A stretch of DNA of 64,000 bases, taken from assembly GCA_035610365.1 (NCBI GenBank), contig CM069436.1, positions 8,360,937 through 8,424,936 on the forward strand, given 5' to 3'. Each line of letters opens with the position of its first letter. Within the stretch, counting starts at the first letter, position 1. This DNA comes from Aquatica leii (Eukaryota > Arthropoda > Insecta > Coleoptera > Lampyridae). The translations under genes and the position numbers were made by a program. Shown here piece after piece: positions 34,780 to 47,149 of this stretch. The notes under the pieces were generated by a model. The model had not been told where the DNA came from and did not search any database. It worked only from the letters and a program-made list of their open reading frames with translations.

Positions 34780-37175
34780 TTGAAATTGTCGATAGAAATG
34801 TCCAAATGTGAAAGCAAACAAATACAGAGCACTTTAAGCCAATTAAATCACATTGGTAAAATTGAGAAAAGTGTCAGTTTTTCGAATAAGGGGAAGAAGT
34901 TCGAAAAGAGAAATCATAGTAGTTCAAAATCTTCCGGTATAGCTTCTTTATTTGGGAAATGTTTCAGATGCGGCGATCGCAGCCACAACGCCAATGACTG
35001 CTTTGTTAAAGAAAAAACTTGTAGGAAGTGTGGAGTCAAAGGTCATTTGGCAAGTGTTTGTCTAAAATCCGCCAATCAGGAAAAAGTAGCTAACAAAAAG
35101 GCAAATACGCGGAAATAACATCAAGTTGATGTCGAATCAAATTCGGAAGATGGTGCTGATATTCACTCAATTTATGTGTTAAATGTTTACAAGACAAACG
35201 ACATTAACAATGATAAATTTTTACTAACAGTGAATATTGATAATGTACCAACAAAAATGGAGCTTGATACAGGAGCTGTCATTACTTCCATGTCATTACG
35301 ACAATTTACAAAAATATGTCCCAAGAAAAGGTTGTTACCGACATCAATTAAATTACGTACGTATACCGAAGAAATTATTAAACCAGTTGGCATAGCAAAT
35401 GTACAAATTGCTTATACATTATAGACCAGGACGTGGATGCAATATTTAGCAGAGATTGGTTAAAAAGAATGAAGTTGAATTGGTCATATATCAAAAGTGT
35501 TTCCTGTTACGATACAAACGAGAAATTAAACACTCGATGATTACAAAGACTCATTTGCGATCGAAATTGGAAAAATTCCTGACTACAAATGTTCCATAAA
35601 ACTAGTGGATGAATTAGTTAGACCAATTTTTATGAAAGCGCGACCAGTGCCATACGCACTAAAAACTCGCGTTGAAGAAGAAATCCTACGGCTGGAAAAA
35701 GCAGATATCATAGAAAAGGTAACACACTCAACCTGGGGTTCTGAGGTAATTAAGAAGAATTGGAAATTACGCCTATGCGCTGATTACAAAGGCACAATAA
35801 ACAAGCATATCCAGAATAACAACTATCTTATACCCAGGATACAAGACATATTCGCCAGTATGGAAGGAGGAAAACATTTTTGCTCGCTGGACATCAGTCA
35901 AGCTTACCTCCATATGGAAATTGACAAAGAAACTGGTAAAACAAGGTAAAACGCCTTATGTTTGGGGTAAAAATAGCACCAAACTGTTGGCAGCGTTTTA
36001 TGGACCAGCTACTAACTGGATTAGAAGGAGTTACTTGATTCTTCAACGATATTAAAGTCCAAGGTTCGACGTATCAAGAAACAATCCACCGGTTGAAGAA
36101 AACCTTCGACAGATTACGTATCAGTGGCTTGCATTTAAACAAAATGAAATGTGAGTTCTTCAAGAAATCAATCAATTATTTGGGTCATGTGATTGATGAA
36201 TCGGGACTACATGCCATGCCGGACAAAATCGATTCGATCAAAAATGCTCTACGATCTAAAGATGTAAGTACTAGGGTTGATAAATTACTATCACCGGTTC
36301 CTACCTAACGTGTTTTCGAAACTGGCACCCTTACATGCGTTGCTTGTCAAGAATGCAAAATTTGAATGGTCAGAAGACTGCGAAAAATCATTTCGTGACA
36401 TTAAGGAAGAAATCGTTAGTCCAAAGGTACTTCCACATTTTAATATGGAATTACCGTTAGTTTTAGCTACCGACGCGGGACCGGGGGGATTAGGTGCCGT
36501 ACTATCTCACAGGTATTCAGAGTGAACTGAAAGACCAATTGCCTTCGCGTCACGTTCCTTGTCAAAAAGTGAAAAATCATACAGTCACATAAACAAGGAA
36601 GCTATAGCAATAGTTTGGAGACTTAAACATTTTTTCCAATATTGTTACGGCCGGAAATTCATTCTTGTTACGGATAATAAACCTTTACGGTAATTTTTCA
36701 TCCAACCAAAGAAATGCCTGCTACATCCGCCACCAGGATGTTGCATTATGCCAATTTCCTCTCTGGATTTGATTACCAAATCGAGTACAGGCGAAATGAG
36801 AATCATGCAAATGCTGACTATCTTTCAAGATTTCCTTTACCTACCGAAATAAATCGAAGTGGAATTAATACAGAATCAGTTCTACAAATTCACCAGATTG
36901 ATCTACTTTCAATAACACAGAAGGAAATAAGAAATCATACATTAAAGGATCCAGAGCTTAAACGTTTGTATTTATCTTTACACACAGACTATTCGTAAGC
37001 CAAATTTAAATTGTTGGATGGGTGTTTTTAAGAGAATACGGGTGGTCATACCAAAAACGTTACAACACAAAATATTAGAAGAACTTCATAGTGCTTATGT
37101 TGACATTGTCAAAATGAAAGCACTTGCACGTAGTTATGTATGGTGGAAAGGAATCGACTCAGACATTGAGGCAGT
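34780..37175 (+). pseudogene. Gypsy retrotransposon C: Gag knuckles, protease, RT, RNase H, integrase start
   Basis: A Gag end with two zinc knuckles (CFRCGDRSHNANDC and CRKCGVKGHLASVC, 34960-35080) is followed by a protease with ELDTGAVITSM near 35260 and DVDAIFSRDWLKR. The RT contains ARPVPYALK, RLCADYK and FCSLDISQAYLHME. Its catalytic box reads FFND where FxDD is expected (about 36038-36052), then FLGHVID-like YLGHVID. RNase H has LATDAGPGGLGAVLSH, and TDNKPL follows. The integrase finger reads VKMKALARSYVWW near 37120 and then breaks off. Frameshifts occur at 35.12, 35.42, 35.95 and 36.28 kb. No LTRs were found. Confidence 0.82.
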
Positions 37176-37184
37176 GAGTAGTTA

Positions 37185-37280
37185 GTAGCTATTCTAGGCT
37201 ACTTTCTGCTGCTTAATGATAGGGCCGGAAGGAGTAGAGGTGGTGTTGGCCTATATGTAAAATCCGACATTAAATGTAAA
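37185..37280 (+). pseudogene. LINE endonuclease snippet
   Basis: Translates as GYFLLLNDRAGRSRGGVGLYV, which matches the D-R-x-G-R-x-GGV-x-LYV motif of jockey/CR1-type endonucleases. Only about 30 codons remain, wedged between the broken gypsy integrase and another LINE tail. Confidence 0.5.
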
Positions 37281-37306
37281 AATACCAGCAAGTTGGTAAT
37301 TGAAAA

Positions 37307-37890
37307 TTAAATAATAGAACAAGTCAACACTTTTAACTACCTAGGCACAGAAATATCTAGCCACTGAGATATCTATAGAAAAGTGTTTCGACAGACCGGT
37401 AAAGCAACAGCTACCTCCGGTTGTTTCAGAGATAACGTATGGAAAAACAAATACATGAACTTTAAGAGCAAGGTCCGCATATATAAGACCTGCGTGAGAC
37501 TTATCATGACATATGCTGTAGAGAGACACGTCCAGACAACTCTAGAACCAAACAAATACTTAGGGGGCAAAGATAAAAACTCTAAAGAGCATGACAGGCG
37601 TCACGATAAGAGACCGAATTAGGAAAATCTGCGATTCGCGAAAAATGTAAGGTTCCAGATATTGTCAGATGGTCAAGTCAACGACGAAGGTCGTGGAACG
37701 ACGATATCAATAGAATAGAGGAATCACGGATTGTAAAAATCGCCAGGGACGGTAAGGTGGATAGCAGGCGTCTTTCAGGAAGACCTTATAAGAGGTGGAG
37801 AGAGGCATGGTAGTCAAATTCCCAGGATTCGCAGGATAAGCCGGAGGACACAAGCCAGTAGGCTTAACGTAAGAGGAAGCAGAAGAAGAA
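37307..37890 (+). pseudogene. LINE ORF2 C-terminal tail (RTE/craniofacial-type 'NYLGTEI')
   Basis: Contains FNYLGTEIS, then SKVRIYKTCVRLIMTYAVE (about 37468-37527), TGVTIRDRIR, and WSSQ-like and WRDHV-like segments, then RIVKIARDGK and a GRPYKRWREAW-like motif near 37780. It ends in an AGAAGAAG-rich tail at 37870-37890. This string of motifs is typical of the C-terminus of endonuclease-RT LINEs common in arthropod genomes. Several stops and frameshifts are present, and the catalytic part is absent. Confidence 0.6.
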
Positions 37891-37914
37891 ATGTAAAGTT
37901 CTTCTATCTTGCAC

Positions 37915-39285
37915 TAGTTCTATTATTGAATACCTGATTATCATGCTCTGATTCTGGGCGACTTTAATATAAATATGGTATCTTCAACTTCCACTTCTAA
38001 CCAAGCTCACCTTGTTGCATTTTGCCTATCTCTTAGGCTTTCTATTCTTCTCTCTGAGCTTCGATTTTTCCTTTTTTTCTTTCTTTGCCTGGTAAAAAAC
38101 TTGATGTCTTTGGACTATCAGCACACTCCATACTATTTTGCTCCTATAATTAAAAAAAGATAAAAGCTAGGAACATATAAGGCGAAGCTCGTCAGCTGAA
38201 AAACATCTATAACGAGATGTGGTTACAACGCGCTGCTGAAATAGCATGGGATGCAGGATGTGAAGTAGGCGATTCTACCTCTTTGTTTAATCCTCAAATA
38301 TCAAAAATAATTTATGACAACGATAAGGCTTATAGAGTTTGTAAATTTGATGGTTGACAGATTCAAGGGAATGGTCATCTACCTACTTTATTAAGTTGCT
38401 CATGTTAAAATGTTTCAGATGAGAGATCCTGGTATCCAAAAAACCGTTAAAGGCAGAGATAAGGACTAAATGAGCACTTTTTTGGTCTCTCTAGCAATAA
38501 TATCTCTTCTACTGATTGCTGTAATGTCACATCCTCGGGTATCTTTTTTTCTGCTATTGCTGAAGTAAACGTTTTAGCAGCTTTTAATAAAGTTAAATCT
38601 GGAGCAGTTGGTATTGAATCTTGACGCTTTTATTATTTTTCTTTTTTATAAACGATCTACCTAGCAAATTAAATGCCTTGCTAAGTCTATAGTGACGTCA
38701 ATAAAATTTATTTTGACGTTGGCTTTAATTTAAATTCCATTAAGTCTTAAGCCATATTATTTCGTTGGTCTTTACTCGAGTATGTTAGTATTATTGTCGA
38801 AAGACTGGTTGTTCAATTTTTCAAGACGGTCAAGGATTTAGGGTTCATCTTTAACAACCGACATGTTTCCCAATTATGTCGGCGTGTTTACTTAGCTCTT
38901 CAGTTCCTCAGTAGTCTGTCAAAATTTACCCCAGAATGTATTTGTCGCCAATTGCTTCTTTTCTTAATCTTCCCATTCTTTCTCTATTGTAAGCCTGTTT
39001 TTCTTAATGTTGAGTCAATGTCCCGTCACTGCTTTAATGTTGCATTTAACTCTTGTGTCCGTTATGCGTACAACTTGAAACCCCGTGAGCATGCCTCTTC
39101 TTGTTCTTCCCGTCGTTATCTTTATAACACGATGTCATTTATCTAAACGAACTCAAATTTTGATTTATTTTCGACATAGAACTAAAACCATGGCCGATTC
39201 TTTAGCTGTGTCAGCTGCAAAACTGTGGAATTCTTTTCGTCACGTTTCTATCAGTTTTTTTTCAAAAAACAGTGACCTGTTTTAG
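37915..39285 (+). pseudogene. CR1/jockey-like LINE relic
   Basis: Starts with an endonuclease piece reading FNINMVSSTS (a GDFNIN-type motif, 37963). A linker follows, then a phrase around VNVLAAFNKVKSGAVGIE, corresponding to the helix before the RT fingers. Most of the RT palm is deleted. The C-terminal part from 38800 is clear: TVKDLGFIFNNR, VYLALQFLSSLSKFTPEC, ILPFFLYC-like LIFPFFLYCKPVF, FNVAFNSCVRYAYNLK, and VSAAKLWNSFRH at 39210. Ends near 39285. Confidence 0.65.
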
Positions 39286-39289
39286 TTTA

Positions 39290-40264
39290 GGTTGTACTTG
39301 TAGGTAGTAATCTTATTACAAAAACGATCAAGACTAGTGCAAATCACTGGTTTATACATTTCTTTTACAGTATCATTTCTTAAGTAACAATATTGCTAAT
39401 ATAATATATACTTGTTTTGTTGAAAATTTCTTTTTATTCCAATATTTCGTATATTTAAACAAATTTTGTGGTAAGTGTAGTATATTAGATCCCTTGGTGT
39501 AATTAACTTTATCTTGCAGTTTCTAAACGTAAACGTTTGTTACAAAAAGCTTAAAATAGTTTTTACTCCAAAACGATGGTATTAAAACCACCAATTCTTT
39601 AACTGCAATTTTTTATTACTTTCTTAGTTCGTAAAGCTCAATTTCTAAATTCCACATACCAACATCGTACTTATCGGAAGAACTTGAAGCAAAATCTTGT
39701 AAATGATTTGAGGTTAATTAAAACTGCTTGTATTTAAAGCACGTAAATTATACTCACCATTTTTCTAAATAGAGATCCATAGCTAAGTCAAGAATTAAAC
39801 AACAGTAAGACTTGTAACTTATTTTCCCCGTTATTTGTTTTCGTAAAAAGTTTAATTTTTATTTGTCTTTGATTAATAATTACATATGTAATCGTTGAAA
39901 AATTATTGCTTTCAGCTCGGCTGCAAATTTTCATATTTGTTGGCAATAACAACTTTTTTTTAGTTATCATACTTTATACTATTCCGCTCGATCTACGTTT
40001 TTGTTCAGATTTTGTTCTGAAAGTGTACATAATTATGCTTTTTTGTATCTTTCAAATTTTAAATACTGCGAAGTTCATTAGTATTTTAAATTGATGTATG
40101 GTATACTACAATTAAATTATTTTGTTTCGATTTGGTAACACATTTATATTAAATTGTCAGCGTAACTTAACTCTTGTAAAACGTAGGAGAGACCGAAGCA
40201 ACACATTTCCTGTGTTTTCTTTTTTATACAGGCGGTTGTCGTTTTAAGAAGTAAACTTTTTTTA
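39290..40264. other. AT-rich stretch without a recognisable gene
   Basis: No motif or repeat recognised. Short hydrophobic open frames near 39.8-40.1 kb look random. Confidence 0.45.
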
Positions 40265-40460
40265 TTAAACTTCAGCTTTTTGCTGTTCCGCATCTAAAAG
40301 AGCTTTATCAGACTTGTCGGTCTTGGAAGTACTGTTACCAAAATGTTTTCTAGCGGATCGTGCTAGTAACAACCACGAAACTACGGCTAGCTGAGATGTC
40401 GATGACTGGGCGTAGTTGAGAATGCTATTACAAAAAAAAAGAAAAAACGGGCGCCACTCC
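40265..40460 (-). repeat. Exon-like dispersed repeat, copy 2, with 52-codon open frame
   Basis: Matches 18177-18300 over about 95 bases, including the pyrimidine tract and the GCGCC-type block beyond it. After TTTTGTAATAG, a possible 3' splice site, a frame opens at 40424: ILNYAQSSTSQLAVVSWLLL, then a hydrophilic tail with KHFGNSTSKTDKSDKALL and a stop TAA at 40265-40267. AATAAA lies just past the stop. It could be the last exon of a gene or the structured 5' part of a LINE. The alternative foldback here is AACTACG with CGTAGTT. Confidence 0.42.
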
Positions 40461-40509
40461 TAGCATACTTGTTCGGAAACACTAAGGGTACATATATTCT
40501 GTAACATTA

Positions 40510-41200
40510 AAAAATTGCAACACCAAGATGGGTGGGAATTTTGTGACCAAACTTGGGAAGAAGGTTTAGCTACTCAAAGGTAGTAGTAGTAAATTTTATT
40601 TAAGTGGATCAAGTGATTTTTTGTACAAGGGAATTGTAAATCATTGTAGACAAGGAACTGGGGGACGAAAGCAAACAAAAGAGGTGCAAGATCGCCATCT
40701 TTGACTTATGGCAATAAAGGATCGATTTTTCAGTACCAGATCAATTGCCAATCAGTGGTTAGGTAATGATCTGTAACCTTTCGAATAGTTTACCGTCGAA
40801 CCAGAAGTTTCGGCATAGAGTAGTCTTCAGTGATGAATCCCGATTCTGTTTGAAGATGCATGACGGCAGTATGAGAATCCTATGTAGACGTGGGGAACGC
40901 AATTTTCAGTTTTCTGTTGAGCGGCATGTACACCACACTGTGGGGATTATGGTATGGCATGCTATAGCCTATGGGAGTAAGTCTGGTTTGATATTTATTC
41001 GAAGCAATATGAACGTCCGGAGATATGTTAACGAGGTAGTAGAACCCTTCACTTTTCCAGCAGGACAATGCCCGTCCCAAAAGGAAATTGATCATCTGCT
41101 GGAATCCATGTTACGAAGACCGAGTGGGTGTGAAGCCAATAGGAAGGAGGGGGGGGGGGACAACACACAGTGTCGCAATAACTTTATTGAATATTAAAGA
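40510..41200 (+). pseudogene. Tc1-like transposase relic
   Basis: A Tc1-type leader, ATTGCAACACCAAGATGG, lies at 40513-40532. From about 40790 the transposase reads VVFSDESRFCL (first catalytic Asp), RRGERNFQFSVERHVHHTVG and IMVWHAIAYGSKSGLIFI, then RRYVNEVV. After GQCPSQ the frame degrades near 41.07 kb. The DNARPH motif and the final Glu of the DDE triad are not visible. A run of ten Gs sits at about 41150-41159. The N-terminal DNA-binding half is nearly unrecognisable. Confidence 0.75.
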
Positions 41201-41670
41201 CTTGAACTTTTATAAATATTATAAAAGTAACGTAGGACTTACCATTAATAGCAAACGGCGTGTAAGTACTTACAGTTCTAAGGTTTGAACAATTATAGAT
41301 TACGTACAGCGAGCACCGGAATAGAAAGTCAAATAGGATTGATCAAGGATGAATCACCTTTCATCGGTATATCGATTTACGTCAAAATAACTAACCAGTG
41401 GTGTCGGCGTACCAGTGACGTGGCAAAAATGTAGTTACCATACGACTTTTTAGAAAATTAATGATTAGCGACACGTAACAGCATGTTGATGTTATTGCAT
41501 TCTTTCCACTTTTTTGTATTTTTTGGCACTATCAGTTTTTGTAGCACTAGGATCATTAGCGACATTTGTACTATCATAGTTGTATAACTTTTGCACTAAT
41601 TAATTGATGTTGATGACCTCAAGGGTCACGTTGAGAGGAAAATTTTGGGTTTTGTTCATTTGTATAGTTT
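41200..41670. other. No recognisable gene
   Basis: Short spacer between the Tc1 relic and the 3' end of the minus-strand LINE. Nothing supportable is seen. Confidence 0.4.
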
Positions 41671-41691
41671 CTTTTTTTTTTAACGGTTTTT

Positions 41692-41775
41692 TCCGGTCGT
41701 GCCCGGGGCCTGATGGTTCAGCCTGTTTTGGAGAGCGACCGGAACACAATTAAGTTTTTTCTTCGGTCGCTCTGA
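41692..41775 (-). other. Structured 3' UTR of the R1-like LINE
   Basis: Two mutually exclusive stems can form. AGAGCGACC at 41732-41740 pairs with GGTCGCTCT at 41765-41773. Alternatively its CGACCGG end pairs with CCGGTCG just upstream at about 41695. Non-LTR 3' UTRs often fold to recruit their own RT, which would be a plausible role. Confidence 0.4.
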
Positions 41776-42089
41776 GGTTACAGCTGCATCGCCAGTTATT
41801 CTAACGGCTTGCTAGCTTTATAAAATCTGTAGACTTGTTCTTGTATATTCATTCGTGGAACTGAACCTGATTATATATATTAATGGCAACAATATAAGTA
41901 AATCTATAATAAAAATTTGTACACATAATTAAAATTCTTGTATACTCAGATATAGGTGAATGGTACAACATAAAAATAAATAATACGATGACATAAGATT
42001 TGTTTCTTAATGGTTAACAGATTAAAATAATTTTAATAGTGTAGAGGTATACAGTATTGTGGAGGCACTCGTTACAGAGTGGTGCTGCT

Positions 42090-44873
42090 TATTACAGCGC
42101 CTGTATTCCTAGCGTTGCTACTCTAGAGTCGGAACCTTGATGGCTCACGGTAGCTCCGTATCTCTCCAGCCTATGGAAGTCTGCTTCTTTTTTGCTAATT
42201 ATTTTGACGATGGTTGTGTTTATGCTATCCCATTTTTGTTGGCTGTTCAGAATTTGCGGGATTCGGAGTTCCGGGGTCAAGTCAAATATGTCGTTCCTTA
42301 GGCTGGTCTACTGCGGGCCGGCAAACTCCGTGTGTTCCACATCGTCTACTTCCCTACAATGGATGCATTGTGGGTCGCTTTTCTTGCGGATTCTGTGCAG
42401 GTAGATGGCAAAACAGCCGTGCCCTGTCAGCGCTTGGGTCAGATGGTAATTTAATTCCCCGTGATTTCTTTCCAGACACGGTACAACGTTGGGGATCAAG
42501 CGCCGTATGCATTTGCTCTTTAGGCCATTTTGCCATCTTGCCTGCCTGGAATAGTACCAGCGAGTAATTGTGCGGCTTCCGTGGCAATAGTTCTGTAGCA
42601 CATAATGATTTTTCTTTGTATTTTTTGAATTATTCCTCGGTACTTCTTTATTTCCATATATTTCCTATATGGGCGCTGTATATAATATGCTTGAAGTTAC
42701 TATTGACGACACAAGTCTCCGCTTTGACATACTCGGCCCATCTACGTTTGGCATAATAATGGAGATGGCCGACGCTGTTATGGTAGCTTTGATGGCTGCC
42801 ATCTTCACATGATGTCCGTAATTTAAGTATTTGTCTAGGTGAACGCCGAGGTAGGGGATGTAGTTTTGTGGCACGACAGACTGGTTGTGGACAATAAATG
42901 TGATGGGATCCACACGGCATCTGCCTGAGAAGACTATTGCTGATGTTTTGTTTGGTGACAGCTCCAGTTCGTGGTCTGTGAGCCATCTGTCGATCCGAGA
43001 AATTGCCGTATTGGTTACTACCGTAAGCTCATTTTCGGATCTTGCACTGAACATGAGTGCGACATCGTTTGCAAAGGCGATGATTTGCGCCGATGCTCTT
43101 AGGTCTAAGTTTAATAAGGCATTAAACGTAATATTTCATAAGGTAGGCCCTAGTACCGACTCTTGTGGGATTCCGCAGGTCACCTGGACAGATTCTACAC
43201 CATCAGGCCCTTGTATCATTAAAACCCTGTTTTCCAGGTAGCTTCCTATTATGTTTACAATATAGGGTTCGACCTTCTTGCTTTTAAGAGCTTCTATAGT
43301 GATTGGCCACGCTAGTGAATTAAACGCATTTTTAACATCTAGCGTGGTCAGGGCGCATAGTTTTCGAGTTCTCCATGTTTCTGCTCGGCCCATCGGTCAA
43401 CCTTTTCTAAGGCATCCATGGTTGACTTGCCCCGCATGAAGCCATATTAGTGTTCTGATAGACTCCCTGCCGTCTCGATGCTGGATTTCAGTCTTCCGAA
43501 CATTTTGGCGGTTGTGTTGAGTAGGCATAGAGGTCTATAAGAGCTAGCCTCGTTAGGAGTCTTTTGTCCTTTATCTAATAGAACGAGCGTGGCCTTCTTC
43601 CATATGTCCGGGAATATCTGTTTCTGTAAAAGGTGGTTCATTAGTTGGGCGATTAATGCAGGATTCTTAATAACGATCTCTGTCAGAGCTTGCGCGGGTA
43701 TGACGTCTGGACTAGGGGCCTTCCTGCTGTTTATGTTCTTGGCTGCGGCAATTATTTCCTCATTTGTAAAAGGGAATATGGGGTACGGGGACGGAGACTT
43801 GGTGGTAGTCCTCGAGGGTTTCTCTGGGAATAACTCTTTTACTATTATGTGCAGTTGTTGTTGGCTCGGTTGAGCACCAGGTTGTGTTTTCTTCAACCTT
43901 TTCGTAGCTATTCTATACCCCTTACCCCAAGGATCGCGGTCTATGTTTTTGCAGAACTCCAATCATGCCGTTCTTTTGGCGGCATATATGGCTCTGCGAA
44001 GTTTCTTCCTACACTCCCTGTATTGGTGGTTTTCTGTAGTTAATCAGCCGTTGGATCTCTTATTGGCAACCGCCGATTATCTTCTGCCGCTTTGGCATTC
44101 CCTTTTAAGACGTGCCAGGTCGTCGTTCCACCAGTAAATCCCAGTTGCAGTATGGTTGTTTCCTTTGCGTCGAGGCATGCTGGCATCGCAGCACAGAATC
44201 ATTATGTCTGTCATAATTTCCCGGGTTACTTCGTTGCATAGGTGTGTAAGACGGTTAAAAGAATTTCTGAGTTTCTCCTTATTCAGTTTATTAATATTCC
44301 ATGTTGGGAATAAGTGGCGGTGGTTAGAAGGTGGCAGATCTGTGGCTATTTCATACGTAATGTAGTTGTGGTCACTTCGTACATCGTCGTACATCACCCT
44401 CCATCCATCTTGGTGGCTAATCTGGCACTCGCGCATGTAACATCGATTATAGAATTGCACCCGCGTGAGGAAAAGGTGGGGGCGTTGTCTACATTTATCA
44501 CGTACATGTCCTGTGACGCCAGCCACTCAATTAAAGTTCTACCTCTTTCGTCCTCTCTATATTCTCCGCATCCGGGCGATTTAGCATTGAAGTCACCGGA
44601 TACTATGGCAGGTTTCTTGTGAGTTTTTAATGAGCACTTGATGTCCTCGAGGAGTCTGAGGAAGTCATCGAGGGTAGAGTTTGGCGAGATGTAGCAGGAG
44701 TACAGCCACGAATTGTTGATCTCCACTGCGACCCTCCCCCTCATAGTCTCATATCTTTGTATGTTCAGTGATCCATTCAGAATGGCGATGGTCGAAGATC
44801 CTTCATGGTCCGTTAGCCAGCTGGCAGCCCTAGATTTATTGATGTTGGGTTCGGAGATCATGATTAGATCCAC
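42090..44873 (-). pseudogene. R1-like ORF2 (endonuclease, RT, zinc finger), broken
   Basis: The endonuclease runs from MDLIMISEPNINKSRAASWL at 44873, with VSGDFNAKSPGCGEY near 44600 and an SDHNYITYEI segment near 44370. RT follows: RKAPSPDVIPAQAL near 43710, SSYRPLCLLNT, a frameshift near 43445, LTTLDVKNAFNSLAW near 43350 and TCGIPQESVLGP near 43150. The palm reads IAFANDVAL at about 43080, so the usual FADD/YADD box is FAND and the first catalytic Asp is lost. A C-x2-C-x7-H finger (CIHCREVDDVEH) lies near 42340, and the frame ends at 42092. The frames are only lightly broken compared with other LINEs here. Confidence 0.82.
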
Positions 44874-44885
44874 GTTGTTAGCTAC

Positions 44886-47146
44886 AGTTTCTTATATTAA
44901 TTACTTATCTTACGTTCGCTATTAATATTTTACTTTCAGTCGAGTATAATTTTCTAGCCTTCAGCTTATATTGTAATTAAGTATATACTGTTTACGTTTA
45001 TCACTTGAACCGAACTAAGTAACCTTAGTAATTGTTCACTACGTATTCAAGGCCGGTGGTGGTTATTTAAGTCGGCGAATACAAGCTAATTTTCTGGAGT
45101 ATTATACAAAGGTAGCTAATATTATTACCTGCTAGTCTTCTAAATCCAATGGATAAGTCATTTGTTTATTGCATTTATAAAGATTGCGTCTCGTATGTAT
45201 TTGTTAATTCTATGATCGACTTTATCCCTGCTTTACTGGCACTTTAGTCTATGTGAAGAATATATAACCAATTTTTTAACGTTCTCTCGTTATCAAGCTG
45301 TTTAAGCAGGATTCGCTAGAAAAATTACTACACACTAGTGATAAGCAAAATAGTTTACGTAAATAAGATGAAACTGATTTATTCAAGAAAATGGAAATTC
45401 CATCTGATGTACATACTAACTAGTATCATTTGATTCCAGAGGGCAAAATTTATAGTTTTTTAGAACTATTGGTTGCGACAGGTTGTGTGTTTGTTAATGA
45501 TAATGTATATTAACAGCAGCGTCAGCGCGTGCGTTTTTGCAGTAAAGAAATATATTAATTATGGTCTGCTTTTGTAAGTATTTTTATTACACGTGTTTTG
45601 TAGAGATCTTACACAAACTTTAAATACAACAATGAGCAAAATCGGACGTATACAATAAGAGTCAAATTAGTTGCAGACTTAAAGTAGTTTCTACCAAAAT
45701 TAAAGTTACTTTATTTTAAGAAAATGAGATATTTGTTTATGATATTGTTGATGTAAGCAAAATGTATTCTTTTTAAATTCCAATTTTGTTCAATACGAAA
45801 ATTAGATTAGTAATGATAAACAAGCACGAACGAAAAATTTTCATTTCACTACAGAGGAGCAAAAAAAAACAGGGAAAAGAAAATTATCAAGATTGTACGT
45901 TTGAAATATTAAAAAAGATATTTAATTTCGCCGTTTATATTATCCCATAAACGTTTGAATTTGAAAGTAAAAAACGTAATTTTAAATATTTCTTATTTGT
46001 TCAGTTTGGTCGTATTGCCATATATAAAATAAGGAAATTGAAATATAAGTGCGGGAGATGGGGTAGGTCTATTTCCCTATATAATGCATACTTTGTATTC
46101 CGAACGAAGCTGTTTGAGATGGAAAAATATTATTTTCTTTGCATCACTTCCTTCTTCTAGTATCTAATAAGATGTCTCGTTCCTACATATGTTTTTTGAC
46201 GTAAATATTAATAATGTTTTACTTTTTTTTATTAATTGTTCGGCGGGATAAATTAATTATCTTTTGGTTTCAGGAGAAAATTAATTTCCAGACTGTGGAC
46301 TAACTGCAGCTATTTATATTTTCTACTGCACACACAATAATCAATATAAACACTTTTATATGTAAATTATATAACACGGGCATCACTTTCAGCTCATCAA
46401 TGTCGTAACACCTGATTAGTGCAAATACCAACCAATTTGTCGATTTACGAGTAATCCAATTTGTGTCTCAAAATATTTAAAATTGAAAAATAAACAGTTT
46501 AGATTCTTTATTTTTATGTTGAGCGCCGAATCAGAATTTGATTCGATTTTAAGCCGTATCTAAATTGAATTTTAAAGCTTCTCATTGGATCACAAACTAT
46601 TTTGTATCGTTTCCAATACAATTTCTCACACACTAAATTATAAGATGATTGTATACGTTACTGCGATTGTACGGGGGTGTAAAATAAAAATAAATATATT
46701 AGGTAAGCGAAACTTAAAATTGTTCGATGTTTCAATAAATATGGTTGTTACCTCGTTCAAATGTAATTGCAAATCGATCGAATAGATATTCTTTCTAAAA
46801 CAACAACGTTGGTCTTTAACGTCTCGGCTTTATTGAACTGATAAATTGTATAGTCGAGTAAAAATGCCATTTTAGCTACATTTACAAGAATGATTTTTCG
46901 CTTCGGTTACGTTCGTTTTAAACAAACTGTAAGATTTTATTTTAACGGACTGTTCTAATTCTTTTTTTTTTATTGTAAAGCTATCTATCAATGATGCAAC
47001 TTAGAGAAAATATTTTGATATAGGTTGCGTACTGTATGAATTTTGACCCAGAACGCCCCCTTTTCACATTCGAATATCAACTGTGATTTTCTTTACGATT
47101 ATAAGCGACTTTCGGCTTAGACCGCGTCGTAGTTAAACACCCAGAC
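44886..47146. other. AT-rich stretch without a recognisable gene
   Basis: No motif, tandem repeat or plausible splice-bounded coding segment noticed. It ends at the TTA that flanks the Harbinger element. Confidence 0.45.
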
Positions 47147-47149
47147 TTA

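Larger units (their letters stand above)
41672..44885 (-). mobile_element. R1-like LINE, 5'-truncated, minus strand
   Basis: ORF2 with its 3' untranslated region, truncated at about 44885 inside the first strand of the endonuclease, as expected from incomplete target-primed reverse transcription. The 3' UTR (41690-42085) is GC-rich, carries strong foldbacks, and ends in an A-rich tail (a T-run on the plus strand at 41672-41683). It is a different family from the LINE at 3.5-8.0 kb. Confidence 0.78.
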
